A stretch of DNA of 29,075 nucleotides, taken from the IMG/VR virus record IMGVR_UViG_3300007346_000148, positions 1-29,075 of that record. One strand, given 5' to 3'. A model generated the notes under the pieces. It searched no databases, was not told the origin of the DNA, and was given only the letters and a program-made list of their open reading frames with translations. Below, one piece after another: positions 1-10,700 of the stretch; within the stretch, counting starts at the first letter, position 1; every line of letters begins with the position of its first letter. This DNA is from a virus. Position numbers and translations under genes: made by a program.

Positions 1-1620
1 AGCTCTTTCTTGTTCATTATTAATTTGGTTTAAAAGTACATCAAACTCACCCGAGTCAAGTTGATTTTTGCTAAGTGACTTAATACTAGAGGGAGTGTAT
101 TCTACAAAATCAGAATTTAAAGTATCTTCGGAAGGCTGGTTTGTATTAAATTGAGCCGCAAGAGAGTCATTAAGTACTTTAGACTTATTATTTCTAGTTT
201 TAAGATTTTTAAAGGGAGAGCCCAATTGTGGGTCAAGAGACGCAAGCGTTGAAAGCGCCTCTAAAATTGTTTTAACTAAGTTGATAATTGCAGCAATTCT
301 AGATTTATTAAAGTATTTAGGGATTTTTACCTTACTTTTTTTTGTAGCAACTATGGCCGGTGTCGCAGTTGTTTCTGCTCTGCTTCCAACTTTAGTGGTG
401 TTTAGTTCTCTGATCATTCGATGCAAGTCATCTATGGCCTGTGCTTGAGTTGCCATGTCTGTTGTCATATTGCCTAACAACCCGCCTTTTTTCCCGGTAA
501 TAATATTATTCATGAAAGACTGAGATCCCAGCAACCCAAGTCTTTCAATCAGCTCCATTATGCTAATATTGTTATCAGCAATTTTAAATGTTTTCTCAAT
601 CGCTTCCAAGGAATAAATCGTCTCTAGCATCATATCTGTGCCTTCTGCTCCGCCCTTAAACGCATCTTCGAATTTCTTACTTAACTCATTAACCCTAGGT
701 ATAGACTTAATCGCCCCAGTAAAATCTAATAAATTTTTAGGAATAAGTTCTGATCCTATACCCGTTGATACAAACCCAAGCGCGCTAGCTATTGCCCCAG
801 AGTTATTATTTAATATGTCCCCCGCGCCTTTATACACGTTAGAGTTACCTATCGTAAGAGCTTTACATGGATCCAAAAGTCTGTTGCCATCGCTATCAAC
901 CCCATGTTTAGTTTTTCTACATTTAGGATCACAAGGGCACCCCAATCCGCCCACTCCTCCAAACAACCCACCAAAAACGCCGCCGCCTCCAATAATTGCA
1001 GCAAGGGGATTTTCGCCATTAAGCAAAGCAGTAGCAGCCTCGAATCCTATTCCTCCTGGCAAAGCAAGCGCTAACGGCCCCCCGAGACCTATTCCTCCCA
1101 TTAACGACGACGCAGTGAGAGAGATACCAGGCACAAGAGTTTTTAATCCTTCGATGTTGTTAAAGCTTTGAAATGCTTGGGCAACGTCACCCAAACTTCC
1201 GCCATTAATTAAATCTGTTAACTCATTTACATTTAGGTTGTTAAAGTCTATATTGCTCAGCGTGTTATTAACAAAATCATTTAACCCTCCGTTATTTGCA
1301 GTGTCAAATAAATTTGAGATAAGAGCAGGTGCTTTTGAAAAATCAATGCTATCCGTCACACCTTTAAAAATTTCTCCTGCTGGCCCAGGAATTTTATCTA
1401 CACCATATGCAACTGCGCTATCAAGTATTCCCAATCCTCCTCCTACAATGCCTGCTTTTAACACTCCGCCTTCTTGAGAACTTAGTCCTCCTAACACTCC
1501 TTGGAGCGTACTTGCGCCAAGCTTTGAAAAGAAATCATCTGATTCTCCTTCGGGTATAACTCCGGCAGATAGAGCAAGGCCTATTTCTTTTGCAATATCC
1601 AATCCTTTATTAGTGTCCAT
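1..1620 (-). CDS. Glycine-rich virion structural protein, 3' end cut by the window
   Basis: The frame is open without a stop from the ATG at 1620 down to base 1, giving 540 residues with the C-terminus missing. A strong Shine-Dalgarno (GGAGG) lies 9 nt upstream, inside the end of the preceding gene. The first ~230 residues are rich in Gly, Leu and Ala with repeated GG pairs. At about residues 225-260 there is a cysteine cluster (CPC, then C, then a later C) followed by DSDGN, which could bind metal. The remainder is polar and probably helical. It is the fifth gene of a tail/baseplate operon, 5 nt after the spike gene, so a structural or tail-assembly role is inferred from position only. I do not recognise the family. 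A tape measure or hub component is possible but unproven. Confidence 0.75.
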   Translation of the reverse strand, partial: MDTNKGLDIAKEIGLALSAGVIPEGESDDFFSKLGASTLQGVLGGLSSQEGGVLKAGIVGGGLGILDSAVAYGVDKIPGPAGEIFKGVTDSIDFSKAPALISNLFDTANNGGLNDFVNNTLSNIDFNNLNVNELTDLINGGSLGDVAQAFQSFNNIEGLKTLVPGISLTASSLMGGIGLGGPLALALPGGIGFEAATALLNGENPLAAIIGGGGVFGGLFGGVGGLGCPCDPKCRKTKHGVDSDGNRLLDPCKALTIGNSNVYKGAGDILNNNSGAIASALGFVSTGIGSELIPKNLLDFTGAIKSIPRVNELSKKFEDAFKGGAEGTDMMLETIYSLEAIEKTFKIADNNISIMELIERLGLLGSQSFMNNIITGKKGGLLGNMTTDMATQAQAIDDLHRMIRELNTTKVGSRAETTATPAIVATKKSKVKIPKYFNKSRIAAIINLVKTILEALSTLASLDPQLGSPFKNLKTRNNKSKVLNDSLAAQFNTNQPSEDTLNSDFVEYTPSSIKSLSKNQLDSGEFDVLLNQINNEQERA

Positions 1621-1625
1621 ACTTA

Positions 1626-2702
1626 TCATCCTCCAAAGATTTTACTAAAAGCTAAGTTTATTATCTCAGATGTTTTTTCCTTAGTCAGCGCTTCTTCTGC
1701 AATTTCGAGCACATTTTCTGTAATTCCTAGCGCGTTATTAGGCAATGCGCTCTTTACCATTGAAGTCTTTTTCAGCATTTGCTCACCGACATCAGAGAAT
1801 GTAATAGGAGTCCTTGTACCATACTTCACCCAAGTCATATTCTTATCTAGTCTAAGACAAATGCCCATTTCTGAGTTATTTCCATCATCAATAACTGCAG
1901 TTTGTCCGTGAATTTTTTCAGAGCATTTTGGCAGAGTTGTCTTAAAAAACACAGGAGGTGCAGAAACAGGAACCCAAGCCCATTCTTTATTCTCGTCTTT
2001 TTTGCATATAACCGGAAACTGCCTAAAATCCCTATCTTCAGAAAACTGTATTATTTCTCCTTCTAGTTTTTCATTGCATCTTGGCACCGGCCTCGTATCT
2101 ATTTTTACAGAAGAGTCGACTACTTGTTTTGGATCTTGAGACTTTTCAATTACCAAACCTCTTGTCAACCCTTTCCACTCCCATACATCTGCCTCAGGGT
2201 CATTTTGTCTATTATTCCTCCTAACGCATATTTTTAAATCTTGGGAAACGTTATTTGAAAACACGTAAGCCTTCCCTTCATTTTCCCTATTACACTTTGC
2301 TCCTGGGTCACTAATATTTGAAATATCCGAAACGTCGATAATTGGAAAAGTTACAGGAGCAGATGAAATTAATTGATTAGAGGTGGTGTCATTAAATAAC
2401 CCTAGGATTATCGCATTATCGGTGTTTCCAGAAACTGCCCCGACGATACACTTAGATCCGAGATATTGCGAAGAAATTCTACCTTTGCCATTATTAAGCA
2501 CTGGGAGCCAATCAGACTTGGCATCTGTGGCGTTTTCATCGAACAACACCCTAACTCTACAAAGATTATCAGGATCTTCTACGTCAAATATTGTCGCTGG
2601 TTGGATAAAAAACTCAATTTCAAATCCGCCAATTTTTTGCTGGATTCTACCGGTACTATTTTGAGCGTCTATAAGAGCATTTATAAAAGATGAACTTGTC
2701 AT
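1626..2702 (-). CDS. Baseplate central spike / hub protein with gp5-gpV-like OB domain and Cys repeats
   Basis: The 358-aa product has an N-terminal oligonucleotide-binding-type domain at about residues 25-110: the VRVLF strand, DWLPVLNNGKG, and a G-x-A-x-x-LGLFND end, as in gp5/gpV/VgrG spike proteins that cap the tail tube. After it come three tandem repeats (about residues 136-180, 208-246, 259-295). Each has a basic residue plus Cys, an E-x-x-G step, a second Cys 22-24 residues later, then Trp (C137/C159/W174, C209/C233/W241, C260/C282/W291). No lysozyme domain like that of T4 gp5 is visible. The C-terminal ~60 residues are helical. It starts 1 nt after the upstream gene stops, so it is translationally coupled in the baseplate operon. 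The OB call is fairly firm; the role of the repeats is unknown. Confidence 0.72.
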   Translation of the reverse strand: MTSSSFINALIDAQNSTGRIQQKIGGFEIEFFIQPATIFDVEDPDNLCRVRVLFDENATDAKSDWLPVLNNGKGRISSQYLGSKCIVGAVSGNTDNAIILGLFNDTTSNQLISSAPVTFPIIDVSDISNISDPGAKCNRENEGKAYVFSNNVSQDLKICVRRNNRQNDPEADVWEWKGLTRGLVIEKSQDPKQVVDSSVKIDTRPVPRCNEKLEGEIIQFSEDRDFRQFPVICKKDENKEWAWVPVSAPPVFFKTTLPKCSEKIHGQTAVIDDGNNSEMGICLRLDKNMTWVKYGTRTPITFSDVGEQMLKKTSMVKSALPNNALGITENVLEIAEEALTKEKTSEIINLAFSKIFGG

Positions 2703-2703
2703 A

Positions 2704-4926
2704 TTATGCTATCAACTCAAAAAAACCATCGCCTACCCTCCAGGTATCTGCGGCTAAATAGGCGTATTGAACTCTAGGAGTTAGTTTTACGCTCGACCAA
2801 TACTTTGCGATATTAGTTACAAGGTCCCAAGTTATACCATCTCTGTTGTAATAAAAAGGAAGCCTAAAAAATAAGTCATTTACGTTTTCTTTATCGGCAA
2901 TAACAGTTTGGTCTGCTACTAATTGATTTGAGTAGGCTTTAATTTCAAAGTCTGTTTCTGTACCTACTTGCGCAAATTGTCTTTTAATCGGAAGGAGCAC
3001 AGGCGCATTAACTTCTTGGGCTCTTAGTCCGCTTTTAACTCTATACTGATTGTCTATAAAAACAAGCTCTTCATTTACGCTATTTTTAACATTAAATAGA
3101 CTAAATAAAAATACTAGAGATAGTATATTACCCTTCGATTCAATCAGTCCGTTCCAATTTTCTTTATATATAGAGAAATTTCTATTACTTATTTTAGACA
3201 AGTCTATGTCCGAAATATCTACTTCATCTTGGTTTAATACTTCCTTTGTGCTTCTCCATGGCAAAGAGTTAAATGGCGCTTGGTCTAAAACCTCTCCTTT
3301 TATTGTTTTATACTCTTTTGTTCCTATAGTGACAGAAAGATCTTCTTCAAACCATCCTAGAGCATTTCTTATTAGCGCTCTTTTATGATCTGGTCTCCAG
3401 TCAACGTTCCAGAACTCACCAGATAGGCCGACATGCTGAGCCAACCAATCTAAGTTTTTAGGACTGCACTCAACTGGATCTAGATAGGTGTAGTAAAAAG
3501 ATTCAATATCAGACTTCTTTTCTCTTAAAAATTCATCTGCTCCAGCAAGTATCCATTTCGCAACAGGGGCTCTAGGTATTCTATCTTCTTGCAACCTGAT
3601 CCAAGATCTCGCATCTTTAGGAGAATAGAGTTCTTCTTTTGTTCTATCTGAAATTATCGGAGATAGGCCTAAATTTTTTCTTTCTTCGTTATTAGAGATA
3701 GCTCTGGGCAAGAACTGATAAGCCGCTGATCTATCGCTCAATACGACTATTGTGCCTATATCTAGAGAAGAAATAGGTAAATTAAATCTTTCTTCGGCTT
3801 TAAGAACGACTAAAATATCCTGGTCTTCATCTGTTCTGTAACCTAAAGAAGCAGAAGGTAGCCTAAAATAAATTGGCCTTGTGTTCTCATCCGATGTCGA
3901 GAGTATTCTAGACTGCTTAAAACCTGATCGAACTACTTGGATACACTTAAAGAACAATACGCTTAGCTCTCTAAAGACATAACTAATAAACTCCCTATTT
4001 GTTTCATATGTAGTAAGTCTGTTTTCCCATCTCGGAGAAACTATTTCAGATATTCTATCTTTCCAAACTTTATCTAATTTAAATACAATGTCATCAATTG
4101 CCTTATGCACTTGTTCAGAAAGAGGCAAGTTTGCAAGAGAGGTATAAGTAGGTCCTAGTTCTAAATCTCCGACGTTTCTATAGGCTAATTTAATCACCCT
4201 AGAGATAAACTCTTCTTCGGTGGTCGCAATTCCAGAAAGAGTATCGCTACCATCAAGATCTAAAGTTAAGTTAAAAAACTTAGTAAAAGTAGAAGAAAAC
4301 GCATTTTCTAGATAGTTTTTAGGAGGAAGGAAAATAGTAGAAGCTTTACTTGCAGGCTTGTCTACATTAAGCACAGTTCCGTTAAGATTGCGGTGCGTCC
4401 CTCTTACTATTGTTCTTAACTCTACAAAATCTGTCCCACCTACAAAATACTCTACTGGTATACCGTTGTCATAAGTATTAGCAGAAATATATTTCCATCT
4501 AAAAGAAGAATTTTTTAGTATCCTTCCTATTATACATTTTCCAGGCTTACATTCAGTATCCGTTCCGTCAGAGCATTTAAGCCCTTCTATAGAGCAATTT
4601 TCTGTACCTTCATTGAGTTGTCCGTGCGCTAAAACGTTAAACTCATTAGGTGCTATTTCTTCAAGAAAATTTCCATCAGGAGTATATACACCTCCTACGT
4701 TTTCGTAGTTAAAAGAGTCTCCTACTTTTTTTAATATGTCTCTTGATATAGTTTGATTTCTTTCATTATTTAACTCCGCTTTAGATCCAAAGTTAATCTC
4801 CGCGAGAGTATGCTCAACAATTTTTAACTTTTTTGTTTTAGAAAACTCTAAAGTAACTCTTCCTGGCCTATAGCCATTTCTTATAAATTTTCTATTTTTC
4901 TGATCCCAAATAGATAAGGACTCCAT
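2704..4926 (-). CDS. Baseplate protein with P2 gpI-like tail domain
   Basis: The 740-aa protein contains, at about residues 450-530, a pattern typical of phage tail protein I (P2 gpI family): WILAGADEFL, then Y-x-D-P-x-x-C, LDWLAQHVGL, and a W-x-x-D-H-K-R-ALIRNAL stretch. gpI-like proteins sit in the baseplate wedge next to gpJ, which matches the gpJ-like gene immediately upstream. The N-terminal ~200 residues include a Cys-rich patch (about 131-151, four Cys) and a GTHRN motif. The protein is far longer than P2 gpI (about 180 aa), so extra wedge or fibre-anchoring domains are likely. The ATG lies 1 nt after the stop of the baseplate J gene and the protein ends 1 nt before the spike gene. Confidence 0.7.
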   Translation of the reverse strand: MESLSIWDQKNRKFIRNGYRPGRVTLEFSKTKKLKIVEHTLAEINFGSKAELNNERNQTISRDILKKVGDSFNYENVGGVYTPDGNFLEEIAPNEFNVLAHGQLNEGTENCSIEGLKCSDGTDTECKPGKCIIGRILKNSSFRWKYISANTYDNGIPVEYFVGGTDFVELRTIVRGTHRNLNGTVLNVDKPASKASTIFLPPKNYLENAFSSTFTKFFNLTLDLDGSDTLSGIATTEEEFISRVIKLAYRNVGDLELGPTYTSLANLPLSEQVHKAIDDIVFKLDKVWKDRISEIVSPRWENRLTTYETNREFISYVFRELSVLFFKCIQVVRSGFKQSRILSTSDENTRPIYFRLPSASLGYRTDEDQDILVVLKAEERFNLPISSLDIGTIVVLSDRSAAYQFLPRAISNNEERKNLGLSPIISDRTKEELYSPKDARSWIRLQEDRIPRAPVAKWILAGADEFLREKKSDIESFYYTYLDPVECSPKNLDWLAQHVGLSGEFWNVDWRPDHKRALIRNALGWFEEDLSVTIGTKEYKTIKGEVLDQAPFNSLPWRSTKEVLNQDEVDISDIDLSKISNRNFSIYKENWNGLIESKGNILSLVFLFSLFNVKNSVNEELVFIDNQYRVKSGLRAQEVNAPVLLPIKRQFAQVGTETDFEIKAYSNQLVADQTVIADKENVNDLFFRLPFYYNRDGITWDLVTNIAKYWSSVKLTPRVQYAYLAADTWRVGDGFFELIA

Positions 4927-4927
4927 A

Positions 4928-6241
4928 TCAAGCTCCTAATACTTCTGCGTAGTCTTCGTTAATAAAAGTAAATGTTATTGGAGATTGAGTTGAAGAAGCA
5001 ATTAAACTTATTATGTTTTTATATACTCTAAAGCTTCTAATTGGGTTTGTGTTTACAAACGAAGCGTCTATAGAATCTAAAACTGCTTCTGGTGTATCTA
5101 CGCAAATCCCATCGATCTCCTCAGATAGAAAAGGAAAGTTACAATCAGCAGGCGTTTGGACGTCATTTCCCTCGACTATTTGCAAAAGTTTTATTGACAG
5201 AGACTTTATTTTATTTACCACATCTAGTTCGTATATCTCATTAAATACTTCTTGATAATCTATTCCTCCGCCTAGGTCTATTGTCTGAGGATTTAATCTG
5301 TCTGTTAAAAGGGTGTTAATTTGAGAAGCATAAAATCCCAGCCCTCCACTATATTCTGAGTCGTCGTATTCAATAGAAACAGATGTCTCTATCGGTGTTA
5401 TAGTAGGAGACATCAGCGAAACGCTTGTGCCTAAGGGAACTTTTTTATTAAATGCTTTTACAATATCTTGCCTGATACTTTGCTGAAGCTCCTTTCCGTC
5501 TTGATCTCCCACACATACCACAACGATTCCCGAAGTACTTTCTGAGTTGATATTAAGCATCTCTTCGTACGTCAGTACCTTAATTATCGAAGCATCTGGT
5601 GCAAGGATTCTCAGCTCATTTTCGTAATCTTCCGCAGAAATCAACCCTCTCCTTCTCAATAAAGAGAAAGCTTTTGATTTCATAGTTTCTATGGACTCTA
5701 AATCTTTTCCTCCTTGAGCAGCGGCATTATTAGTTACAGAATTAAGCCCTAGTATGTTTACATTTATTTTTTCTATTGAAAGAGCGGGGACATTATATGC
5801 CGTGCCCCATTTTTCCGCAGAAACAATTCCATTCGCTGAGTTAAGAGAATCTCCGATTTTTACTTCGTTTTTTAATACGAAATTAAGTCTGTTTGCTGTG
5901 GAGACAATCGTACCTGCAGGTATAATCACAGTTCTAGTAAACCCAGAAGTTTTTGTAAATGTAACTTCTGCAGCGGCTTTTGCTCCGATGGATCTTTGAA
6001 TGCCTAATTGTCTAAGCCATTGAAGCGTATAGGCCTCAGGTAACGCGTTTAAATAATACAGTAACTCACTCTGCGCATATGCCTGACCTTCTACCAATGC
6101 TGATAAAGGAGATGCTGGACTAAAGTCATTTAGTTGTCCTTGAGACGCAAGAAAAATCTTGGTCTGCATATCTCTTACAAGAGCAGGAGTATTTCTTGGG
6201 TCTAATTGAAGAGGTAGGATTGGTACGTATATGTCAGCCAT
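4928..6241 (-). CDS. Baseplate J-like wedge protein (gpJ/gp6 family)
   Basis: The 437-aa product matches the baseplate J family. It has an N-terminal D-M-Q-T-K-I helix, a central beta segment with PAGT at about residue 107 and an AEKWGTAYNVPA stretch, and the diagnostic GGKDLESIETMKSKAF segment followed by RRRGLISAEDYE (about residues 175-210). The family forms the wedge dimers (T4 gp6, P2 gpJ) that link the hub to the sheath and hold contractile baseplates together. Length is within the normal range for gpJ-type proteins. Its start codon overlaps the stop of the upstream 291-aa gene by one base, and the gpI-like gene follows 1 nt later. This gene is the best evidence for a contractile tail. 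Confidence 0.85.
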   Translation of the reverse strand: MADIYVPILPLQLDPRNTPALVRDMQTKIFLASQGQLNDFSPASPLSALVEGQAYAQSELLYYLNALPEAYTLQWLRQLGIQRSIGAKAAAEVTFTKTSGFTRTVIIPAGTIVSTANRLNFVLKNEVKIGDSLNSANGIVSAEKWGTAYNVPALSIEKINVNILGLNSVTNNAAAQGGKDLESIETMKSKAFSLLRRRGLISAEDYENELRILAPDASIIKVLTYEEMLNINSESTSGIVVVCVGDQDGKELQQSIRQDIVKAFNKKVPLGTSVSLMSPTITPIETSVSIEYDDSEYSGGLGFYASQINTLLTDRLNPQTIDLGGGIDYQEVFNEIYELDVVNKIKSLSIKLLQIVEGNDVQTPADCNFPFLSEEIDGICVDTPEAVLDSIDASFVNTNPIRSFRVYKNIISLIASSTQSPITFTFINEDYAEVLGA

Positions 6242-7116
6242 TAATTGTTACCAAGATTAATTGTAGCAAGATTAACGTTATAAATAGCTTCTTCTCCGTC
6301 AGATAGATTCGACCCGAATATCGAAGAATCGGCAAAATCTAATTGTAGGTTGTTGTAACTATCTGGGTTTAGTAAACTTTCACCTAATAGAGAGAACAGG
6401 GGATAGCCCACGTATCCTTGTAATATAGACTCTTTGATGGAAGAACCTTGTTCTTTAAGAGCAACTCCAGAATAATATTCTTGAGGAGAAATAGTTCCGT
6501 ATATTCTTTCTACGCCTCTCTCGTCCTTAGTAGAAATTCCTTTTACATCCAGAGTAATAATGCTATCAGGTGGAGCTTGAGTAACTTTTGTTTTAGGATT
6601 ATTTATTAACAAAGAAACAAAAGGTACAAAATCTTCTCCTGCGTATCCAAGTTCAATAAAAGCTTTTTCAATCTTTATAGCAAAATTAAATAAGTTTAAC
6701 TCTAGTGGAATCGGATTAACAAATCTAAGACCTGCTTCTTCTAGGCTATCCGCAATTATCTTAGTCGGAGCAACAGAATACACAGAATTTTTATTTACGT
6801 TAGCTATAAATAAATCTGTTGCTATGCTAATAAACCTACCTACGTCAGTTACATAAATATCTACAAAGTCCGTAACATTTTCTGTAATTCCGTATTCTTC
6901 TATTACAACGGATCTAAATATATCTTCTATGAGTTTTCTTGTCCCTAAAAAATCTAGTAAAGCATGGGAAGGAAGCTGGGAGTCTAATGCTTTTGTTTTA
7001 GAGCTTTGCTTAATTTGATCTGCAACTGTGGGAAAGAGCGAAGAAGATCCGTAGGCAACTGATGCCAATCCGCCTATCGTAGAGAATTGATCCGTAAGAA
7101 AATTACTCTTAGCCAC
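6241..7116 (-). CDS. Probable baseplate or tail protein, first gene of the minus-strand operon
   Basis: The 291-aa protein belongs to no family I recognise. It begins with a Ser/Gly-rich segment, has no signal peptide or membrane helix, and contains alternating amphipathic helices (about residues 60-170) followed by a beta-rich region with S-I-I-T-L-D-V and G-Y-P-L-F-S-L-L-G. It is the promoter-proximal gene of the virion operon, overlapping baseplate J by one base, so a wedge or tail-end role is inferred from position. A gp25-like wedge protein would be expected near gpJ, but the length and the lack of a clear gp25 motif argue against that identity. The start at 7116 is the first ATG downstream of the divergent spacer. 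Confidence 0.65.
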   Translation of the reverse strand: MAKSNFLTDQFSTIGGLASVAYGSSSLFPTVADQIKQSSKTKALDSQLPSHALLDFLGTRKLIEDIFRSVVIEEYGITENVTDFVDIYVTDVGRFISIATDLFIANVNKNSVYSVAPTKIIADSLEEAGLRFVNPIPLELNLFNFAIKIEKAFIELGYAGEDFVPFVSLLINNPKTKVTQAPPDSIITLDVKGISTKDERGVERIYGTISPQEYYSGVALKEQGSSIKESILQGYVGYPLFSLLGESLLNPDSYNNLQLDFADSSIFGSNLSDGEEAIYNVNLATINLGNN

Positions 7117-7143
7117 ATTTGAAATTTATTTTACCTAATATAG

Positions 7144-7170
7144 CTTTAAACTGTAGAAGGCAGTTTAAAG
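7144..7170. repeat. Perfect 10-bp inverted repeat in divergent spacer
   Basis: CTTTAAACTG (7144-7153) and CAGTTTAAAG (7161-7170) are exact reverse complements around a 7-nt loop. They lie between the minus-strand baseplate operon (start 7116) and the plus-strand fibre genes (start 7201). There is no T-run on either side, so it is not an intrinsic terminator. An operator or a 5'-UTR hairpin serving both directions fits better. A nearly identical pair of arms occurs at 21843-21870 in the other divergent spacer. Confidence 0.75.
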
Positions 7171-7200
7171 ATCAATAGACTAAATGCAATAGAATTGTAA

Positions 7201-7752
7201 ATGAGTCAAGCATCTATTCAAATTTTAACTTCTAACGTTGTCGGAGAGGAGCCTTTCATCGGGGACTTGGATGAAGGCGAGCTTTTTGGCAATAGCGCCG
7301 ATGGCAGAATTTGGATAGGGGATCCTATTGGATCTCCGATTGAGTTAGGTGGAGCGGCAAAAAATAATCCGATTGGTCCGCTTAGATTTTCAAACTATTT
7401 AGTTGTTGATGTAAGCAATCCAGATAACCTCCCTATTTCAAATACAAATCCCCTACTAATCCCTGTAGGGTTCTATAGAGAAGCAAGAATTTTAATTACC
7501 TTCCCGCAAGACCCCGTGTCAAACGTAGTTTATTTTGACTACCCAGTAGATTGGGGCTCCAAGAACTCTTGGTATATTAGATCTGACGGATTCACTGAAG
7601 GAATTCCTCTAGTAGCTACTGAAGAATTTGCAGATAATCCTATCGATGCGTATAGGAAAGCAGGCAGACAAATAATGGTAGAGTTGAGTTCATTTGGTCC
7701 TAACAACTCTTGGATAGGTAGATTACTCTGGATCAACGAAACCGAAATTTAA
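7201..7752 (+). CDS. Tail fibre / attachment protein, short
   Basis: The 183-aa protein opens with Q-I-L-T-S-N-V-V-G followed by DLDEGELFGNSADGRIWIGD (about residues 7-43). This is the beta-hairpin motif (GELA-N-x-x-DGk-y-x-GD type) seen at the N-termini of many phage fibre and tropism-determinant proteins. The rest is beta-rich with Trp/Tyr and conserved-looking Pro turns. It precedes the 1703-aa fibre gene by 21 nt on the same strand and is probably co-transcribed with it, so an adaptor or short fibre subunit is likely. No Shine-Dalgarno is visible before the ATG. A TAGAAT sequence at about 7190 is too close to the start to be called a promoter with confidence. Confidence 0.65.
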   Translation: MSQASIQILTSNVVGEEPFIGDLDEGELFGNSADGRIWIGDPIGSPIELGGAAKNNPIGPLRFSNYLVVDVSNPDNLPISNTNPLLIPVGFYREARILITFPQDPVSNVVYFDYPVDWGSKNSWYIRSDGFTEGIPLVATEEFADNPIDAYRKAGRQIMVELSSFGPNNSWIGRLLWINETEI

Positions 7753-7773
7753 ATTTTAACAAATTAAACTCCA

Positions 7774-10700
7774 ATGCTTGATAAGATTACGTTCGTTAAT
7801 GGAACAATCGTAACCAAAGAGTACCTCAATGAGGTGCAGAAGGGCACGGTATTTTCAGGAACACCTCCTAGAGCAGATTTTTATTCGATCTCTGACGACG
7901 ATAATAGCACCTGGAATATTGGCGAAAGAGATAAAATAAAAGATTATGAGATTGCTAATCCTAGAGAGGAAAAGCAAACTTCGATCGGTAGATTAGCTTA
8001 TGACGGTATTATCTTGGGCGGACCAAGTGGAATTACCCAAGTAAGCGAGGCAACATTTTCCAAGCCCCGCACCTTCTCTGTTATTGTGGGGTCGGATCAA
8101 TCTGTCACAATTGATGCCGGAGGCACCCAAAAGGGAGTGATTGTAGAGGCGGGATCTATTGTTCTTTCTACAGGAGAGCTGTTTTCTTGGCCTCGTCAAG
8201 TTATCGGATTAATTTCTTCAACTGGTAAAAATTATATCTACATCGGGGAAAAAGGCGCAGACTTCTCTTCTCCGAAAATTATTATTTCAGAGTCATTACC
8301 TTCTTCTGCGTCCGTTCCTTACGTTCCTCTTGCGGAGTTAAACCTTACAAACGGAGATTTTAACGTAGACGCAGAACAGAATGTGATCGGGACCGGCGTA
8401 ATCGATCTAAGGCCAAATCTTTTTGTCGGCGCGCTTAATAACTATTCCACCGGTGTATTAAAGAATACATCTATTATTAATGTCTCTACTCAGATTTCTT
8501 CTTGGGAAAGAGGTATTATAGATACCAGAAACGGATCGGTTATTATCACCCTTCCCGCCGATCCTTCAGATAATGACAGAGTCGCAATTGTTGATCTAGA
8601 GGGCACATTTGATAGCTACCCTGTTGTCCTCCGTCCTGCTCAAAACACTAGGATTAATGACTCTATAGACGACTGGGTGGTGAATATCCGCGATGCCCAC
8701 ATCGAGCTATTTTATCATGCGGCCACTGCAGAATGGAGATTTGAAGAAAGCCCAGGTGCAGAATGTAATCCTAAACTAGGTACGTTTATCAGCTGCGGGG
8801 GAAGAGAGTTTATTGGTGTTAGGACTGCAGGAGAATGCCCTGATGGCGAACTTGTTCCTGCAGAGTTTCCTAATCCTTCTGAAGGCGTATATAGATACGA
8901 AGCAGCAACTCAAAAATGCTATAAGGAGGTTAACTCAAATATCGCCGTGTATTCTAATGGCGAAGGTGGCCTGATCAAAGTATTCAAAGCAGGAAGATGC
9001 AGTAGAGCGGGTTCGAGTGGCCTAGGTGCTGAAGGAATTCTAAAGAATATTCTTTATGTAGATGCTGCTATTGGCGATGATAGCATTACCAATAACGGCA
9101 CAGACTCTAACGTTCCTTTTAGAACGATTGAAAGAGCACTACTCGAGGCCGCAAGGGCAAGCAGAAGAGGCATTGGACCTGATGCATATGACACCACGGT
9201 GATCGAACTTGCCCCTGGTGATTATTATATTGATAACGCTCCTGGCGTTAACTCTATCTCTGGAATTAACACCGGAGAAAATTATATCCGTCAGGTAGAC
9301 ACGGGATTTTCTTCATTATCAGAGTGGACAGAACAAACCCCGTATGTATTGGTTGATACCAACGACTCCACTTCGACCCAACCTCCTGTTAGCTTAAACC
9401 TCGGTAGAGTTATTTACACCAAAGCTGGTGGCATCGGTACTATTTCTAAGCTAGAAAGAGAATCACTTACATCCTCTCGATGGAAAGTCTATCTTAACTA
9501 TGTCCAGGGTACATTTAGCCCTAACGAGGCATTGTTCTTTAACAGACTATCCGATTTCAACCCATCAGAAGGCGGACTGGTTGTCCCCAGAGGTATTTCG
9601 ATCAATGGCGTTGATCTTAGGAAAGTAAGAATTAGACCTATGTACGTTCCTGCCCTGACCCCAGGGCAAAACGTAGCTCAAGATCGCCGGACATACATGT
9701 TCAAGGTGACAGGCGGCACGTACATATCTCTGTTGACATTTGCCGACAACCAACAATTTACAAGGTCTCATAACACAGTTACTTGTATTGGTTTTGCTTC
9801 TGAAGCAGAGATTAGAGGATCGGAAACAGAAACCTCTTATTATCAAAAAGTCGGCTCATTGTTCAAAGAGCTTGATGGATGGGGCGGTGATAGCCTAATT
9901 CCTATCGACGCAGAAACAAGAATTGTTGCGCCTCTTGCTGCTGATAAAGCGGATCGCTCACAAGACCTAGAGCAGAACCAAACCGGTACTCCTACACCCG
10001 ACCTTGATCCAAACTCCCCGAATACCTACCCTGGAGCCGCGTTGCTCAAGGTTAATGAGTCGGGCTCGACTACGTTCTACAAACTTCCTGACGTAAACTC
10101 GACAAGATCTTCATCGCCCTATGTATTTAATTGTTCTGTTAGATCGATTTTCGGTCTCAATGGAATGTGGGTTGATGGCTCTAGAGTGTCTGGATTTAGG
10201 TCCATGGTTACCGCTCAGTTTACCCAGGTATCTCTACAAACCGACCCCAACTGTTTCGAAACACCTTCGATCGGTTACTTCCTCGATCCTCCTACAAACA
10301 AAGAGACTGGCGAGGGTAAAAAATATAAGAACTGTATTGCCGATCCTCTTAAGTACCGTCATTGGGGCTTCAGAGGTAGTTACGACGCGACAATTCAGTT
10401 AGTTTCTTGCTTTGTAATTGGCAACGCAGATCACTTTATTTCTGACTCTGGATCTGATCTTTCGATCACCAACTCCTGCTCAGACTTTGGAGATATTTCA
10501 CTTAGATCCCAAGGATTTAAAGACAGAGCATTCTCTCAAGACGAAGGCGTGCCCCAAGGTACTTATCTTGGCACAAAGATCACAGAGATCATTCCTCCTC
10601 TACCTCTGTCCTACACCACCCTTGCTAACGGCAGAGCACCGACTATTACGGACACAATTATCAATACCGGGATTACTTTAGATTATCCCGAAACATTAAA

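Noticed and set aside
638-1477. Plus-strand open frames of 177 and 79 codons opposite the Gly-rich virion gene
   Set aside because: They are antisense to a continuous 540-codon minus-strand frame in a tight operon, are Pro/Ser-rich as expected from reading Gly-rich codons backwards, and have no promoter or ribosome site.
9565-9846. Antisense frames within the 1703-aa fibre gene (9565-9846, 11740-12021 and others)
   Set aside because: They are short, lack ribosome sites, and lie opposite a continuous, motif-rich coding frame.
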